A stretch of 17,380 nt of DNA from positions 1 through 17,380 of the forward strand of contig DAHWNZ010000057.1 in assembly GCA_027339635.1 (NCBI GenBank). Reading direction: 5' to 3'. A program made the translations under genes and the position numbers. This stretch comes from AG-12 sp027339635. GTDB lineage: Bacteria > Chloroflexota > Dormibacteria > Aeolococcales > Bog-877. Below, piece by piece: positions 6,863 to 14,010 of this stretch. Positions within the stretch are counted from its first letter, which is position 1; every line of letters begins with the position of its first letter. The notes under the pieces are model-generated. The model had not been told where the DNA came from and made no database searches. It worked only from the letters and a program-made list of their open reading frames with translations.

Positions 6863-7252
6863 TCAGCCGACCAGGCTCGCGATCTTCTTGGCCAGCTTGT
6901 CCTCGATCTCGACGTTCCAAGCCATCTCGGCCACGTCGACCACCAAGAACAGGTCAGAGAGCAGCAGGGTCTCGACGGCGGCGACGCCCAGGCGCTCCAG
7001 CCACTTGCCCACGCCTGTCCTGACCGTGAAGTCATCGGGTCCCCCCGAGATCATGATGGTGAGGGCCCTGTCCGCGTCGATGACCCCCGCCATGAAGCCT
7101 CCCTTCTTGGCCTGGATCACATACCCGTGGGAGCTGGCCGGCGAGGTCTGGACCTTGAACCCCTCCCCGCTCAGGTAGGATTCGATTTCGGACTGTAGCT
7201 GGCCCAGATCTGTGTGCTTGCCCTGGAACTGCTGGATCTTCTCTCCGATCAT
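6863..7252 (-). CDS. Conserved-looking small protein of unknown function
   Basis: A 129-residue protein I cannot assign. The N-terminal half looks like a small alpha/beta domain: a helix LGQLQSEIESYLSGEGF, then strands around KVQTSP and GYVIQAKKGG. The centre reads ALTIMISGGPDDFTVRTGVGKWLERLG, followed by a hydrophobic stretch VAAVETLLLSDLFLVVDVAEMAW and an amphipathic C-terminal helix. The central hydrophobic segment could be a buried helix or a membrane-associated one. There is no signal peptide and no cysteine. I chose the ATG at 7252 because AGGAGG lies 6 nt upstream; a GTG/ATG 45 nt further up has no such site. It is monocistronic, with a strong hairpin directly after its stop, and is divergent from the methyltransferase gene. 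Confidence 0.85.
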   Translation of the reverse strand: MIGEKIQQFQGKHTDLGQLQSEIESYLSGEGFKVQTSPASSHGYVIQAKKGGFMAGVIDADRALTIMISGGPDDFTVRTGVGKWLERLGVAAVETLLLSDLFLVVDVAEMAWNVEIEDKLAKKIASLVG

Positions 7253-7423
7253 GGTGCCTCCTGGCTTGGCTGTGGCAGCCGTGTTCGAGAAACCCAAGCG
7301 ACCGGCCAGATTCCACGTCCGCGGCCTATCAATTCGAGTCTATCCAGCACCTCCGAACACCGCCGCTGGGAGGTCATCCTTGGCCGGCGAACGACCCGCA
7401 CCGCAAGCCGCCATAGTTGGCAG

Positions 7424-7993
7424 ATGTCCAAACGGTTCCAGGTCCTGTGGTGGAGCCTGCTCGGCCAACGTCTCTTGGAACTTCGCCGGTCCCGCGAAAA
7501 TGCCAAGGGCCAGCCCGGTGCAGCGGCCGACCCCAGGGGGTTCCCGGCGATGGTCCTGGTCCACGTGGCCCTGTTTCTGGCTCCGCCCCTGGAGGTTGCC
7601 CGCACGCGGGCCCAGCCCCGCTGCCGACTGGCCTGGGAGGGGACCGTCGTCGCATCCAACCTGCTCCGGATCTGGAGCATCAGGTCTCTGGGCCACCAGT
7701 GGAATGTGCGCGGCGTCGTGGCCCAGGACTTTGAGGTCGTGAGCCGCGGTCCATATCGTTGGATCCGCCACCCCAACTACTTGGCGGTCGGCCTGGAGGT
7801 CTTCGCCCTGCCCATGGCAGCCGGTGCCTGGCGGAGCGCCGTGGTCCTGTCTGCGGCCAATGCGGTGGTCCTGCAGCGTCGCATCCGGGCTGAGGAGAGG
7901 CTACTTTTCACCAATCCCGGCTACTCAGCGACGTTCGCCTCAAAGGGACGCTTCATACCTAGCCTCCGGCGAGAGCCAGCATCTCCAGGGTGA
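7424..7993 (+). CDS. ICMT-family membrane methyltransferase
   Basis: A 189-residue membrane protein of the isoprenylcysteine carboxyl methyltransferase family, SAM-dependent. Hydrophobic segments lie near 5-20, 39-56, 70-84 and 124-150. The diagnostic C-terminal motif is GPYRWIRHPNYLAVGLE (109-125, RHPNY at 115-119), followed by RIRAEERLL (153-161), which forms the SAM pocket in this family. Bacterial members are found beside type III polyketide synthases, where they O-methylate alkylpyrones or phenolic lipids (for example the Bacillus BpsA-BpsB pair). Here the neighbour on the opposite strand is exactly such a synthase, and the two genes overlap tail to tail by 35 bp. The ATG at 7424 fits family length, although its ribosome binding site is weak. 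I saw no convincing promoter in the 171-bp divergent gap upstream. Confidence 0.88.
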   Translation: MSKRFQVLWWSLLGQRLLELRRSRENAKGQPGAAADPRGFPAMVLVHVALFLAPPLEVARTRAQPRCRLAWEGTVVASNLLRIWSIRSLGHQWNVRGVVAQDFEVVSRGPYRWIRHPNYLAVGLEVFALPMAAGAWRSAVVLSAANAVVLQRRIRAEERLLFTNPGYSATFASKGRFIPSLRREPASPG

Positions 7994-8948
7994 GCCCGGG
8001 CCCAAAAGCCAGGGCAAGCCCACGGCCATGCTGGTCCGCCAGAGCGGACAAGACGAACAGGATTGAGGCCGATGAGAGGTTGCCGAACTCGCGGAACACC
8101 CGCCGAGATTCACTGAGGGAATCAGGACCGAGGCCAAGCGCCCGTTCCACGGCCTCGAAGATCCTCGGACCCCCGGCGTGGACCGCGTAGAAGTCCACTG
8201 GCGAATCGCAGAACTCTGACACCGTCTTGGCGATCCCACGCCCCAGCACGGCGGGCAGGTGGCGGCTCAGGATGGGCTGGAAGCCCGAGTCGACCAGCCT
8301 GAAGCCCAGCAGACTCTCCGTATCCGGGAGAAGCATGGCCCGGGACCCCGTGATGCCGAGTCCCGGTGCGCCCGCGGTGAGAACGGCGGCGGCCGCCCCG
8401 TCGCCAAACACCAGCGATGCGGTGAGGTTGTCCAGAGACTGGTCCTCAGGGTCGAAGGTTAGGGAACACAGCTCCACACAGACCACCAGGACGACGGCGT
8501 CCGGAGTCCCCAGGAGGCAGCGGTGGGCCAGGGACAACGCTGCCGCGCCGCCGGAGCATCCCAACTCAGTGAGGGGGATCCGGACCACATCGGCCCGCAG
8601 GCCCATGCGCTGGCCCAGGGCCACCTCCAGCGAGGGCACCATGTAACCGGTGCAGGAGACAGAGATGACGATGTCCACGTCGCCTGGTTCGGTGCTGGCC
8701 GCAGCCAGGGCTCTGGTTGCGGCCAGCTCCCCCAGAAGCGGCGCCTCCACCTCGTATTGGCGCATGCGGCTCCCGAGCGATCGGGGCTGAAACAGCTGGT
8801 CCCAGGGGGTGACCAGGAAACGGTCGACGAGCTCCATGTTCACCGAGGAGAGCCGCGGCCAATGGTCGCTCATCACCCGTTTGCCCTCCTCCGCCGACAA
8901 CTTGTGGCGAGGCACGGCCAGTCCGAGACCTGTGATGCTGCTCACCAT
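7959..8948 (-). CDS. Type III polyketide synthase
   Basis: A 329-residue thiolase-fold condensing enzyme of the chalcone/alkylresorcinol synthase type. It extends an acyl-CoA starter with malonyl-CoA units and cyclises the product. The catalytic triad is complete: Cys131 in LTELGCSGGAAAL, His257 in FYAVHAGGPRIFEA and Asn290 in FREFGNLSSASILF. VSCTGYMVPSLE (97-108) and the conserved GFGPG-type loop, here AFGPGLTLE (314-322), are also present. It is slightly short for the family, mainly at the N-terminus. The ATG overlaps the end of the FAD-dependent oxidoreductase gene by 7 bp, so the two are co-translated. With the ICMT methyltransferase it forms a likely alkylpyrone, alkylresorcinol or quinone-lipid pathway. 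Starter unit and product cannot be read from sequence. Confidence 0.95.
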   Translation of the reverse strand: MVSSITGLGLAVPRHKLSAEEGKRVMSDHWPRLSSVNMELVDRFLVTPWDQLFQPRSLGSRMRQYEVEAPLLGELAATRALAAASTEPGDVDIVISVSCTGYMVPSLEVALGQRMGLRADVVRIPLTELGCSGGAAALSLAHRCLLGTPDAVVLVVCVELCSLTFDPEDQSLDNLTASLVFGDGAAAAVLTAGAPGLGITGSRAMLLPDTESLLGFRLVDSGFQPILSRHLPAVLGRGIAKTVSEFCDSPVDFYAVHAGGPRIFEAVERALGLGPDSLSESRRVFREFGNLSSASILFVLSALADQHGRGLALAFGPGLTLEMLALAGG

Positions 8949-10057
8949 AAGGACGCTCCGAGCAATGCGGCCCAGTCCCGCGGGCCGAGATGGCTGAGCC
9001 CGGCAAGCCCCTGATTCACGGTCATAAGCCTCTGCAGGGCGAGTGGCCTGCGCTGAAGGCCGCGAACCGCCCGATCCCCCAGTCCCTGGGAGCTACTGAG
9101 GGCCAGGGCCAGACGCGACACGAGTCGGCGCCGGCGCCACTGGACAGCCCAGAAGCGCCGATAGCGGCTGGCAGCAGAAGGGGGATCGGCAGCGAGGAAC
9201 CCGCTGAGAGCCACCGCCTGCTGCAGCCCGGCGGTCATGGCGTCCCCGGTCAGCGGATCCAGGAACCCGGCGGCGTCACCCGCCAGGAAGACTCGGCCAT
9301 CAGCGACCAGGCGTGGTCGCACGCCGAAGGGGCCCGCTCCCTTGAGCTTGTCGAGCATGGGGGCCGACCCCATGTCCGGGCGGCTGCACCGGAGCCAGTG
9401 CCTATAGGCATCTAGCACCGTCTGGCTCCCAGTTCGAAAGGCGCCCCTCGCTCCCAGAACAGCGAAGAGCGCCTCACCCTCGCCCGTCGGTGCCAGGTAG
9501 GTCTCCACCTCGCCGAGGAGAGTCACCTCGATGTCCTCCAGGAGAGCAGTGGTTGCGATGTGGCCGGTCATGGCGTATCTTGCGCCACCCGGGGAGGGCT
9601 GCCGCCAGCCCATGAGGGCGGAGATCGTGGAGCGCAAGCCGTCGGCGCCGATCACGCAGAGGGTGGTCAGCGGCCCCAGCGACGTCCCAAGCTCGACCCG
9701 GTCAGGATGCACGCGCATCGCGCTGACAGCGACACCCATGCGAACCCGCGCCTGACTTGCCAGGAGGGCGTCCAACCGCAGGCGCCTTGTGCCGTAGCCA
9801 CACCCCTCGGCGAAATCGCTACTGACCGACTCGCCCCCTGGCAAGCGGTAGCGCACCCCGCGAATCCTGGGGGACCCCGCGCCAGCGAGGTCCACCCCGA
9901 CACGGCGGAGCACCTCTGCCCCTGCCGGCATGAGGCCCTCTCCGCACACCTTGTCCCTCGGGAAGTGGGCTCGGTCCAGCACCAGGGAATCCGGAATGAG
10001 AAGCCCAAGGGTGGAGCCGACCGGGCCGCCGCCCACCACCACCACCGGAGCATCCAC
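8942..10057 (-). CDS. FAD-dependent oxidoreductase (geranylgeranyl-reductase/monooxygenase type)
   Basis: A 371-residue flavoprotein of the group that includes geranylgeranyl reductases and aromatic hydroxylases. The N-terminal dinucleotide motif GGGPVG is at 9-14, FPRDKVCGEGLMP at about 32-44, GADGLRSTI at about 138-146, and the second FAD motif LAGDAAGFLDPLTGDAM at about 258-274. The span between the glycine motif and the acidic strand end (LVLDR) is about four residues shorter than usual. The gene ends inside the polyketide synthase start, so it probably modifies that enzyme's product by hydroxylation or oxidation to a quinone, as SrsC-type enzymes do; this is inference from context. I chose the GTG at 10057 because AGGGGGA lies 6 nt upstream; the frame opens at a GTG at 10078. 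It follows rsgA by 43 bp. Confidence 0.88.
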   Translation of the reverse strand: MDAPVVVVGGGPVGSTLGLLIPDSLVLDRAHFPRDKVCGEGLMPAGAEVLRRVGVDLAGAGSPRIRGVRYRLPGGESVSSDFAEGCGYGTRRLRLDALLASQARVRMGVAVSAMRVHPDRVELGTSLGPLTTLCVIGADGLRSTISALMGWRQPSPGGARYAMTGHIATTALLEDIEVTLLGEVETYLAPTGEGEALFAVLGARGAFRTGSQTVLDAYRHWLRCSRPDMGSAPMLDKLKGAGPFGVRPRLVADGRVFLAGDAAGFLDPLTGDAMTAGLQQAVALSGFLAADPPSAASRYRRFWAVQWRRRRLVSRLALALSSSQGLGDRAVRGLQRRPLALQRLMTVNQGLAGLSHLGPRDWAALLGASLW

Positions 10058-10100
10058 CTTGGATCCCCCTAATGACACAGGTGACCCGACCCGCTCGCCA

Positions 10101-11162
10101 TCACCGCCTCGACCTCTGTTCGCGGCTCAGCTCCCGCCAGCGCGCCCTTTCCTGCGCTCTGGCGACCGGGTCGCCCTGGCGGGCCGCGGCAGCCGCCTGC
10201 TCGCGCTCCAGCTTCCGCCAGCGCTCCAACCGATCGCCGGTGATAGCCCCCCTCGCGATCGCGTCCGTCACCGCGCATCCTGGCTCCACCCGATGACTGC
10301 AGTTGCGAAAGCGACAGCGCTGGAAGAGTTCTTCCAGATCCTGAAACGCCTGTTGGAGGCCGTCTGCCTTCAGCCACAGCCCCAGGCTGCGCATGCCAGG
10401 CGTGTCCAGCAGGATTCCCCTTCCGGACATCACCACCAGTTCGCGGTGAGTTGTAGTGTGCCTCCCCTTACCGTCCGCTCGGACGCGGCCGGTCTCCATG
10501 ATTTCCGTGCCGGTCAGGCAATTGACCAACGTGGATTTCCCGGCTCCAGACGGGCCGACCAGCCCGATGGTTCGCCCGGGACGCAGCCACCTGCGCTCGA
10601 CCTCTGCCACTCCCGCCCTGGTGAGCGCGCTGACGGATACGACGACGGCCCCACCAGCGACCTCTCCCGCCATTCTCTGCAGTGCCTCGAGTTCGGGCTC
10701 GGAGCGGCAGTCGGCTTTGGTCAGCACCACCACCGGCTCGGCTCCGCTGTCCCACCCGAGCGTCAGATACCGATGCAGGGAACCCACGTTCAGGTCCCGG
10801 TCCAGGGCCTGGACCAGAAAGGCCACATCCACATTGGTGGCCACAACTTGGGCCTCAGGCTGGGGTCCAGCCCCATTCCTGGTGAATGCCGTACGGCGCT
10901 GAAGAATGGCAACCACCTGCTGGCGATCCGCGGCCAACGGCCCGGGGCCGATCAGGACCCAATCCCCGGTCGCAACCTGCAGGCCCTTGTACGAGACCCG
11001 CAGCTCCCCGGGGTCGAGCACCGTGCAGATGGCCCGGTCCACCCGTGACACCCTGGCTGGCCTGACCCCTGAGCCTGGCAGCGACTCAAGTTCGGCGGTC
11101 CTATCCTCATCCCAGCCTAGCTCGGCCAGGGCTTCCAGTTGATTCCGATCGACGACGGTCAA
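10101..11162 (-). CDS. rsgA: Ribosome small-subunit-dependent GTPase A
   Basis: A 353-residue circularly permuted GTPase that acts late in 30S subunit maturation. The order of motifs is diagnostic: G4 TKAD (148-151), G5 SAL (178-180), then G1 GPSGAGKST (203-211), G2 TTTHREL (236-242) and G3 DTPG (253-256). The C-terminal zinc knuckle has Cys283, Cys288, His290 and Cys296. An OB-fold-like N-terminal part (about 35-100) includes GDWVLIGPG. The C-terminus is extended and rich in Arg, Glu and Ala (about 312-353), probably a basic helix contacting rRNA. The start is a TTG with GGGAGGA 5-6 nt upstream. It leads a minus-strand run with the FAD oxidoreductase and polyketide synthase. A strong hairpin lies in its leader. 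Confidence 0.95.
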   Translation of the reverse strand: MTVVDRNQLEALAELGWDEDRTAELESLPGSGVRPARVSRVDRAICTVLDPGELRVSYKGLQVATGDWVLIGPGPLAADRQQVVAILQRRTAFTRNGAGPQPEAQVVATNVDVAFLVQALDRDLNVGSLHRYLTLGWDSGAEPVVVLTKADCRSEPELEALQRMAGEVAGGAVVVSVSALTRAGVAEVERRWLRPGRTIGLVGPSGAGKSTLVNCLTGTEIMETGRVRADGKGRHTTTHRELVVMSGRGILLDTPGMRSLGLWLKADGLQQAFQDLEELFQRCRFRNCSHRVEPGCAVTDAIARGAITGDRLERWRKLEREQAAAAARQGDPVARAQERARWRELSREQRSRR

Positions 11163-11185
11163 GCGATTCCTCCCGAGAAGGGGCG

Positions 11186-11232
11186 CCCGCCCGTCGCGAT
11201 CAACTCACTGTGTCGATGCGATACCGGGCGGG
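11186..11232 (-). promoter_or_regulatory. Structured leader hairpin upstream of rsgA
   Basis: CCCGCCCG (11186-11193) pairs with CGGGCGGG (11225-11232). The stem continues as TCGC-ATC with GAT-GCGA after a one-base bulge and a three-base internal bulge, giving about 15 pairs around a 13-nt loop. On the minus strand it ends about 24 nt before the TTG start of rsgA, close to its Shine-Dalgarno sequence. A role in translation or RNA stability is inference. Confidence 0.45.
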
Positions 11233-11409
11233 CCCACGGTGAACTCCGTGACTGTGGAAGTGGTCATTGCGTGATTCGCATCGCTTCTCAATGAAACACA
11301 CCTCCATCAACCGACCTTGCCCTCGTCACGGCCAACGATAGCCGCCCCTGGCCCTGCGCGCAAGGCATAGCGGGGATCCAAGCCCTGCCCCGGATGAGAC
11401 GGTGCCCCC

Positions 11410-11436
11410 TTGGCCGGATGGCCAGGATGGGATAAT
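11410..11436 (+). promoter_or_regulatory. Candidate promoter of the acetyltransferase gene
   Basis: GATAAT (11431-11436) is preceded by TGG, giving an extended -10 element. TTGGCC (11410-11415) lies 15 bp upstream, slightly short for a -35. Predicted start near 11443 leaves about 38 nt to the GTG start at 11481. Confidence 0.35.
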
Positions 11437-11480
11437 CACGAGCCGTTGGACCGTTTGGATACAAGACCCTTGATCGTGCT

Positions 11481-12098
11481 GTGCCAGGGCTAGGCGACAG
11501 CGAAGTCCCCGAACTCACAGGGGACCATCTGCAACTCCGGCCCCTGGATGAGGGCGACGCCGCGGCACTGCTGGACACCGTGGATGATGAGGTCTGGCGC
11601 TGGAAGTTGGCTCAAAGGCCCCACTCGGTCGCCGAGATGCGCCAGGTGATCTCGGAGCGCCTGCTGGCAGACCCAAACCATCGAGCGGCGTTCCTGGCGA
11701 GGCGCCTCAACGATGGGCTTGTGCTCGGCAGCACCTCCCTGTACGACTATGACGCCTACGACCGCAGGGTCGAGATGGGCTGGACCTGGCTGCGCCGCGC
11801 CAGTTGGGGACAGGGATACAACGAGGAGATGAAGTACCTGCTGCTGCAGTACTGCTTTGGAGAACTGGGAGTTGTACGAGTGGCGTGGCGGTTGGACGCC
11901 CTCAACGAGCACTCCAAGCGGGCCCTCGAGCGAATGGGCTTTCGTTACGAGGGCCGGCTCCGGAGCCACCTCCGGCGGCCGGATGGCAGTCGTCGCGACT
12001 CCCTCTACTACAGCCTCCTGTCCGATGAGTGGCCCGAGGCGCGTGAGCGCCTCTTGGCCTTGATCACCGCGCGGTCCTCAACCAAACCGCCCGGCTGA
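11481..12098 (+). CDS. GNAT N-acetyltransferase, RimJ/RimL type
   Basis: A 205-residue GCN5-related acetyltransferase that moves an acetyl group from acetyl-CoA to an amine, often a protein N-terminus or small molecule. It opens with LRPLDEGDAAALLDTVDDEVWRW, typical of this subgroup. It then has the strand VLGSTSLYDYDAYDRRVEMGWTWL and the acetyl-CoA loop SWGQGYNEEMKYLLLQYCFGELG. The C-terminal part LDALNEHSKRALERMGFRYEGRLRSHLRRPDGSRRDSLYYSLLSDEWP matches the RimJ/RimL pattern, including the conserved NExSxRAxExxGF and DSxYYSLL segments. The substrate is unknown. The start is a GTG with no evident Shine-Dalgarno sequence. The gene converges with the maleylpyruvate-isomerase-like gene, the stops being 15 bp apart. 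Confidence 0.9.
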   Translation: MPGLGDSEVPELTGDHLQLRPLDEGDAAALLDTVDDEVWRWKLAQRPHSVAEMRQVISERLLADPNHRAAFLARRLNDGLVLGSTSLYDYDAYDRRVEMGWTWLRRASWGQGYNEEMKYLLLQYCFGELGVVRVAWRLDALNEHSKRALERMGFRYEGRLRSHLRRPDGSRRDSLYYSLLSDEWPEARERLLALITARSSTKPPG

Positions 12099-12113
12099 GC
12101 TGGCTTCGAGCAG

Positions 12114-12886
12114 TCACCCCCAGGTCACCCTGAGCACCTGCAGCAACCACTCCACAGGATCCGGACTGCCGGTCAAGGTCAGCTGATCAAGGGAATTTCG
12201 GTTCCATACCAAAAGGTAGAGGTGATGGGCTGGGCCGCTCACTATCGTTGGCGCCACGACCTCTGCCCCCACCTCAACCTGGAGGCCATCCGGGGTCCCC
12301 GCAAAGCGCCAGCGATCGTCGGTGTCCTCGGCCAGCAGCACCGCGGCGGTGGTGGGGTCGTGGCGCAACCGCTTGCGGCTGCGAACAGCGAAGCGAGCAA
12401 GAACTCCCCGATCCCGTCGGCCGCAAAGTCCCCCGGGAATGGCCGAGGGGAACCAAGGGCGAGCTCGCCATCCACCCGGTGGATAGCGGTTTCGTGCGCC
12501 TGACGACGCGCCCAGAAGATCAGGGGAGACGGCGCCGGCAGGAAGGTCCAGCATCTGAGATCAGCCGGGGAGCGCCGCAAGCCGCTGCTCAGAGCGGCCG
12601 CACCCTCCAACAGCCATGGCCCGAGTTCCCGGCGGGACGGACCGGAGCGAAGCATCTCCTTCTCCGAGGCTGCCGGCAACATCGCCTCCAGACCTTGGGA
12701 AATGTAGGTTGTGGCCCAGCGGTGGACCGCACCCAGATGGCGCAAGAGATCCTCGAGCCGCCATCCAGGGCAGCTGGGGACCGGCAGGCTCCAAGTCGAC
12801 TCTCCGTAGAGGCCGGACAGGATCGCCGCATCCTCCTCGATCCTGTCCGCGTACCGGGCGACCGCCAAGCTCGCTGTTGGCACCAC
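12114..12886 (-). pseudogene. Maleylpyruvate isomerase-like (mycothiol-dependent superfamily), frameshifted
   Basis: The first frame (12886 down to about 12400) encodes an N-terminal DinB-like domain with VPSCPGWRLEDLLRHLGAVHRW (35-56) and RRQAHETAIHRVDGE (127-141). His54, Glu132 and His136 match the metal-binding His-Glu-His of mycothiol-dependent maleylpyruvate isomerase. Near 12375-12410 this frame becomes a low-complexity peptide, while an overlapping frame carries the expected C-terminal domain: TTAAVLLAEDTDDRWRF, then VSGPAHHLYLLVWNR, ending at 12114. The total of 773 bp is one base short of a whole number of codons, so a single missing base (or two extra) explains it. This may be a real disruption or a sequencing error; no slippery sequence is obvious. 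The start is GTG, with no clear ribosome binding site. Function, if intact, would be thiol-dependent detoxification. Confidence 0.8.
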
Positions 12887-12986
12887 GCCATGATCGCAGG
12901 CAGTGGCCAGGCCGAGCGTCCGGCTCAGGCGCTAAGCCGGGCAATTACGCGGGTCCCAGGGCAGGCCCGGCGCCTACGAGAGCGTG

Positions 12987-13388
12987 TCAGGCGGCTCTTG
13001 TGGCGATGGTCACATCCGGTGCCTGGCGAAGGCTGTTGTGCACAGTGCAGCGGGCAGCGACCGCCAGCAGGCCCTCGCGCTGCTCCACTGTGAGCTCACC
13101 CTGCCCCTCGATCAGCAGCCTTATCGCACCGACACGATGGGGCCGAGCCGCCAGTTCCATCTCCGAGGTGACGGCGAGTCGGTCGACAGGCAGCCCCCGG
13201 CGCGAGAGGAACCTGCGCACGTAGAACGCCACGCAGGAGGCGAGGCTCGCCACGAACAGCTCAGTTGGAGTGGGAGCGGTGTCACCGCCACCATCTTCCA
13301 CCGGTTGGTCGACTGTGAGATCGTGTTGCCTGATCTTGATCGTGAACCTGTCGCCACGGTCATACTGCACTCGAACCTGGTTGCTCAA
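12987..13388 (-). CDS. OsmC-family peroxidase-like protein
   Basis: A 133-residue OsmC/Ohr-fold protein. Members reduce organic hydroperoxides or handle sulfur species through two cysteines. The first lies in TELFVASLASCVAFYVRRFL (Cys52 from the chosen start) and the second in AARCTVHNSL (Cys114), both in the family positions. The N-terminal beta region includes RVQYDRGDRFTIKIRQHDLTVDQP. I chose the TTG at 13388 because GGGGAGG lies 5 nt upstream; a GTG 18 nt further up (13406) has no such site. It begins 20 bp after the thioredoxin stop codon on the same strand, so thioredoxin is its likely co-transcribed reductant. Confidence 0.9.
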   Translation of the reverse strand: MSNQVRVQYDRGDRFTIKIRQHDLTVDQPVEDGGGDTAPTPTELFVASLASCVAFYVRRFLSRRGLPVDRLAVTSEMELAARPHRVGAIRLLIEGQGELTVEQREGLLAVAARCTVHNSLRQAPDVTIATRAA

Positions 13389-13408
13389 GGCGCCCTCCCC
13401 AGCCACTT

Positions 13409-13786
13409 TCAGACTGCCTCCGCCGCCTTCTCCGTCTGCGCAATTTCCAGGCGCACCTGTTCCATGTCCAAGCCGCGCACGGCCTCGATCAACTTGGCCA
13501 GAGCAGGCGCAGGCCTGGCTCCCGGCTCCGAGAAAACCAGAATCCCGTCCCTGAAGATCATCAGGGTGGGTATCGACCTGATGCCCAAGGCCCCTGCCAA
13601 CTCCGGCTCCGCCTCGGTGTCAACCTTGGCGAAAACGATGTCCGGGTTCGTCTCGGAGGCGGCCTCGAAGATGGGACCGAAGGCGCGGCACGGACCGCAC
13701 CAAGCTGCCCAGAAATCCACCAGCACGATGCCCGCTCCCTTGACCGTTTCGTTGAAGGCGTCGCCGCCCAGCTTGACCGTTGCCAT
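13409..13786 (-). CDS. Thioredoxin
   Basis: A 125-residue thioredoxin, a cytosolic dithiol-disulfide reductase. The active site WCGPC has its cysteines at 30 and 33, preceded by LVDFWAAW. The cis-proline motif SIPT is at 71-74 (Pro73), followed by LMIFRDG. A C-terminal tail of about 20 residues rich in Glu and Ala extends past the normal fold. I chose the ATG at 13786 because GAGG lies 5 nt upstream; an in-frame ATG at 13813 would add nine residues and sits inside an operator-like palindrome. It heads an operon with the OsmC gene. The promoter has CsoR/CstR-like sites on both sides, suggesting induction by metal or reactive sulfur. Confidence 0.95.
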   Translation of the reverse strand: MATVKLGGDAFNETVKGAGIVLVDFWAAWCGPCRAFGPIFEAASETNPDIVFAKVDTEAEPELAGALGIRSIPTLMIFRDGILVFSEPGARPAPALAKLIEAVRGLDMEQVRLEIAQTEKAAEAV

Positions 13787-13805
13787 CTCAACCTCACAAA
13801 TAGAT

Positions 13806-13854
13806 GTACCCATGGGGGTATTGCTCCATTTGAGTATACACCCCCCTGGGTATG
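13806..13854 (-). promoter_or_regulatory. Thioredoxin-osmC promoter flanked by CsoR/CstR-like operators
   Basis: A -10 box TATACT (13833-13838, minus strand) predicts transcription from about 13826, 40 nt before the thioredoxin ATG. On the minus strand CATACCCAGGGGGGTGTATA (13835-13854) lies over and upstream of it, and ATACCCCCATGGGTAC (13806-13821) lies just downstream. Both are TA-flanked C-tract/G-tract pseudo-palindromes, the general form of CsoR-family operators. No regulator gene of that family is in the window. The -35 region is poor, as expected of a regulated promoter. Confidence 0.5.
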
Positions 13855-13972
13855 TTCCGATACGGTCGAGGGAGCCGTTGGAGGCGCCAATCCCCGCCCA
13901 AGCTCTGGCACGGACTGCGCATCAGATGGAGGTCCTGCCCCGATCCTCTTGGCTAGAACTGCACGCCACGAA

Positions 13973-13998
13973 CCAGGCCCAGCCGGGGCTGGTCTGGG
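13973..13998 (-). terminator. Hairpin after the RibD-like gene
   Basis: CCAGC (13979-13983) and GCTGG (13988-13992) form a tight stem that extends, past small bulges, through CCAG (13973-13976) and CTGG (13994-13997). It lies about 13 nt after the stop codon of the last gene in the folE operon. No U-tract follows. Confidence 0.35.
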
Positions 13999-14010
13999 CC
14001 AGAGTTGGCG

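Larger units (their letters stand above)
11163..11480. other. Divergent intergenic region between rsgA and the acetyltransferase
   Basis: This 318-bp gap holds the rsgA ribosome binding site (11167-11173), a compound hairpin at 11186-11232, and a second inverted repeat CGATGCGA/TCGCATCG (11214-11221 and 11276-11283) that can pair in competition with it. A candidate promoter for the plus-strand acetyltransferase lies near 11410-11436. The part around 11290-11400 shows nothing I can name. Confidence 0.5.

Noticed and set aside
7214..7423. Extended N-terminus of the ICMT methyltransferase (70 more residues)
   Set aside because: The extra part is polar, non-membrane and overlaps the start of the divergent gene. 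The 189-residue form has the family's normal length.
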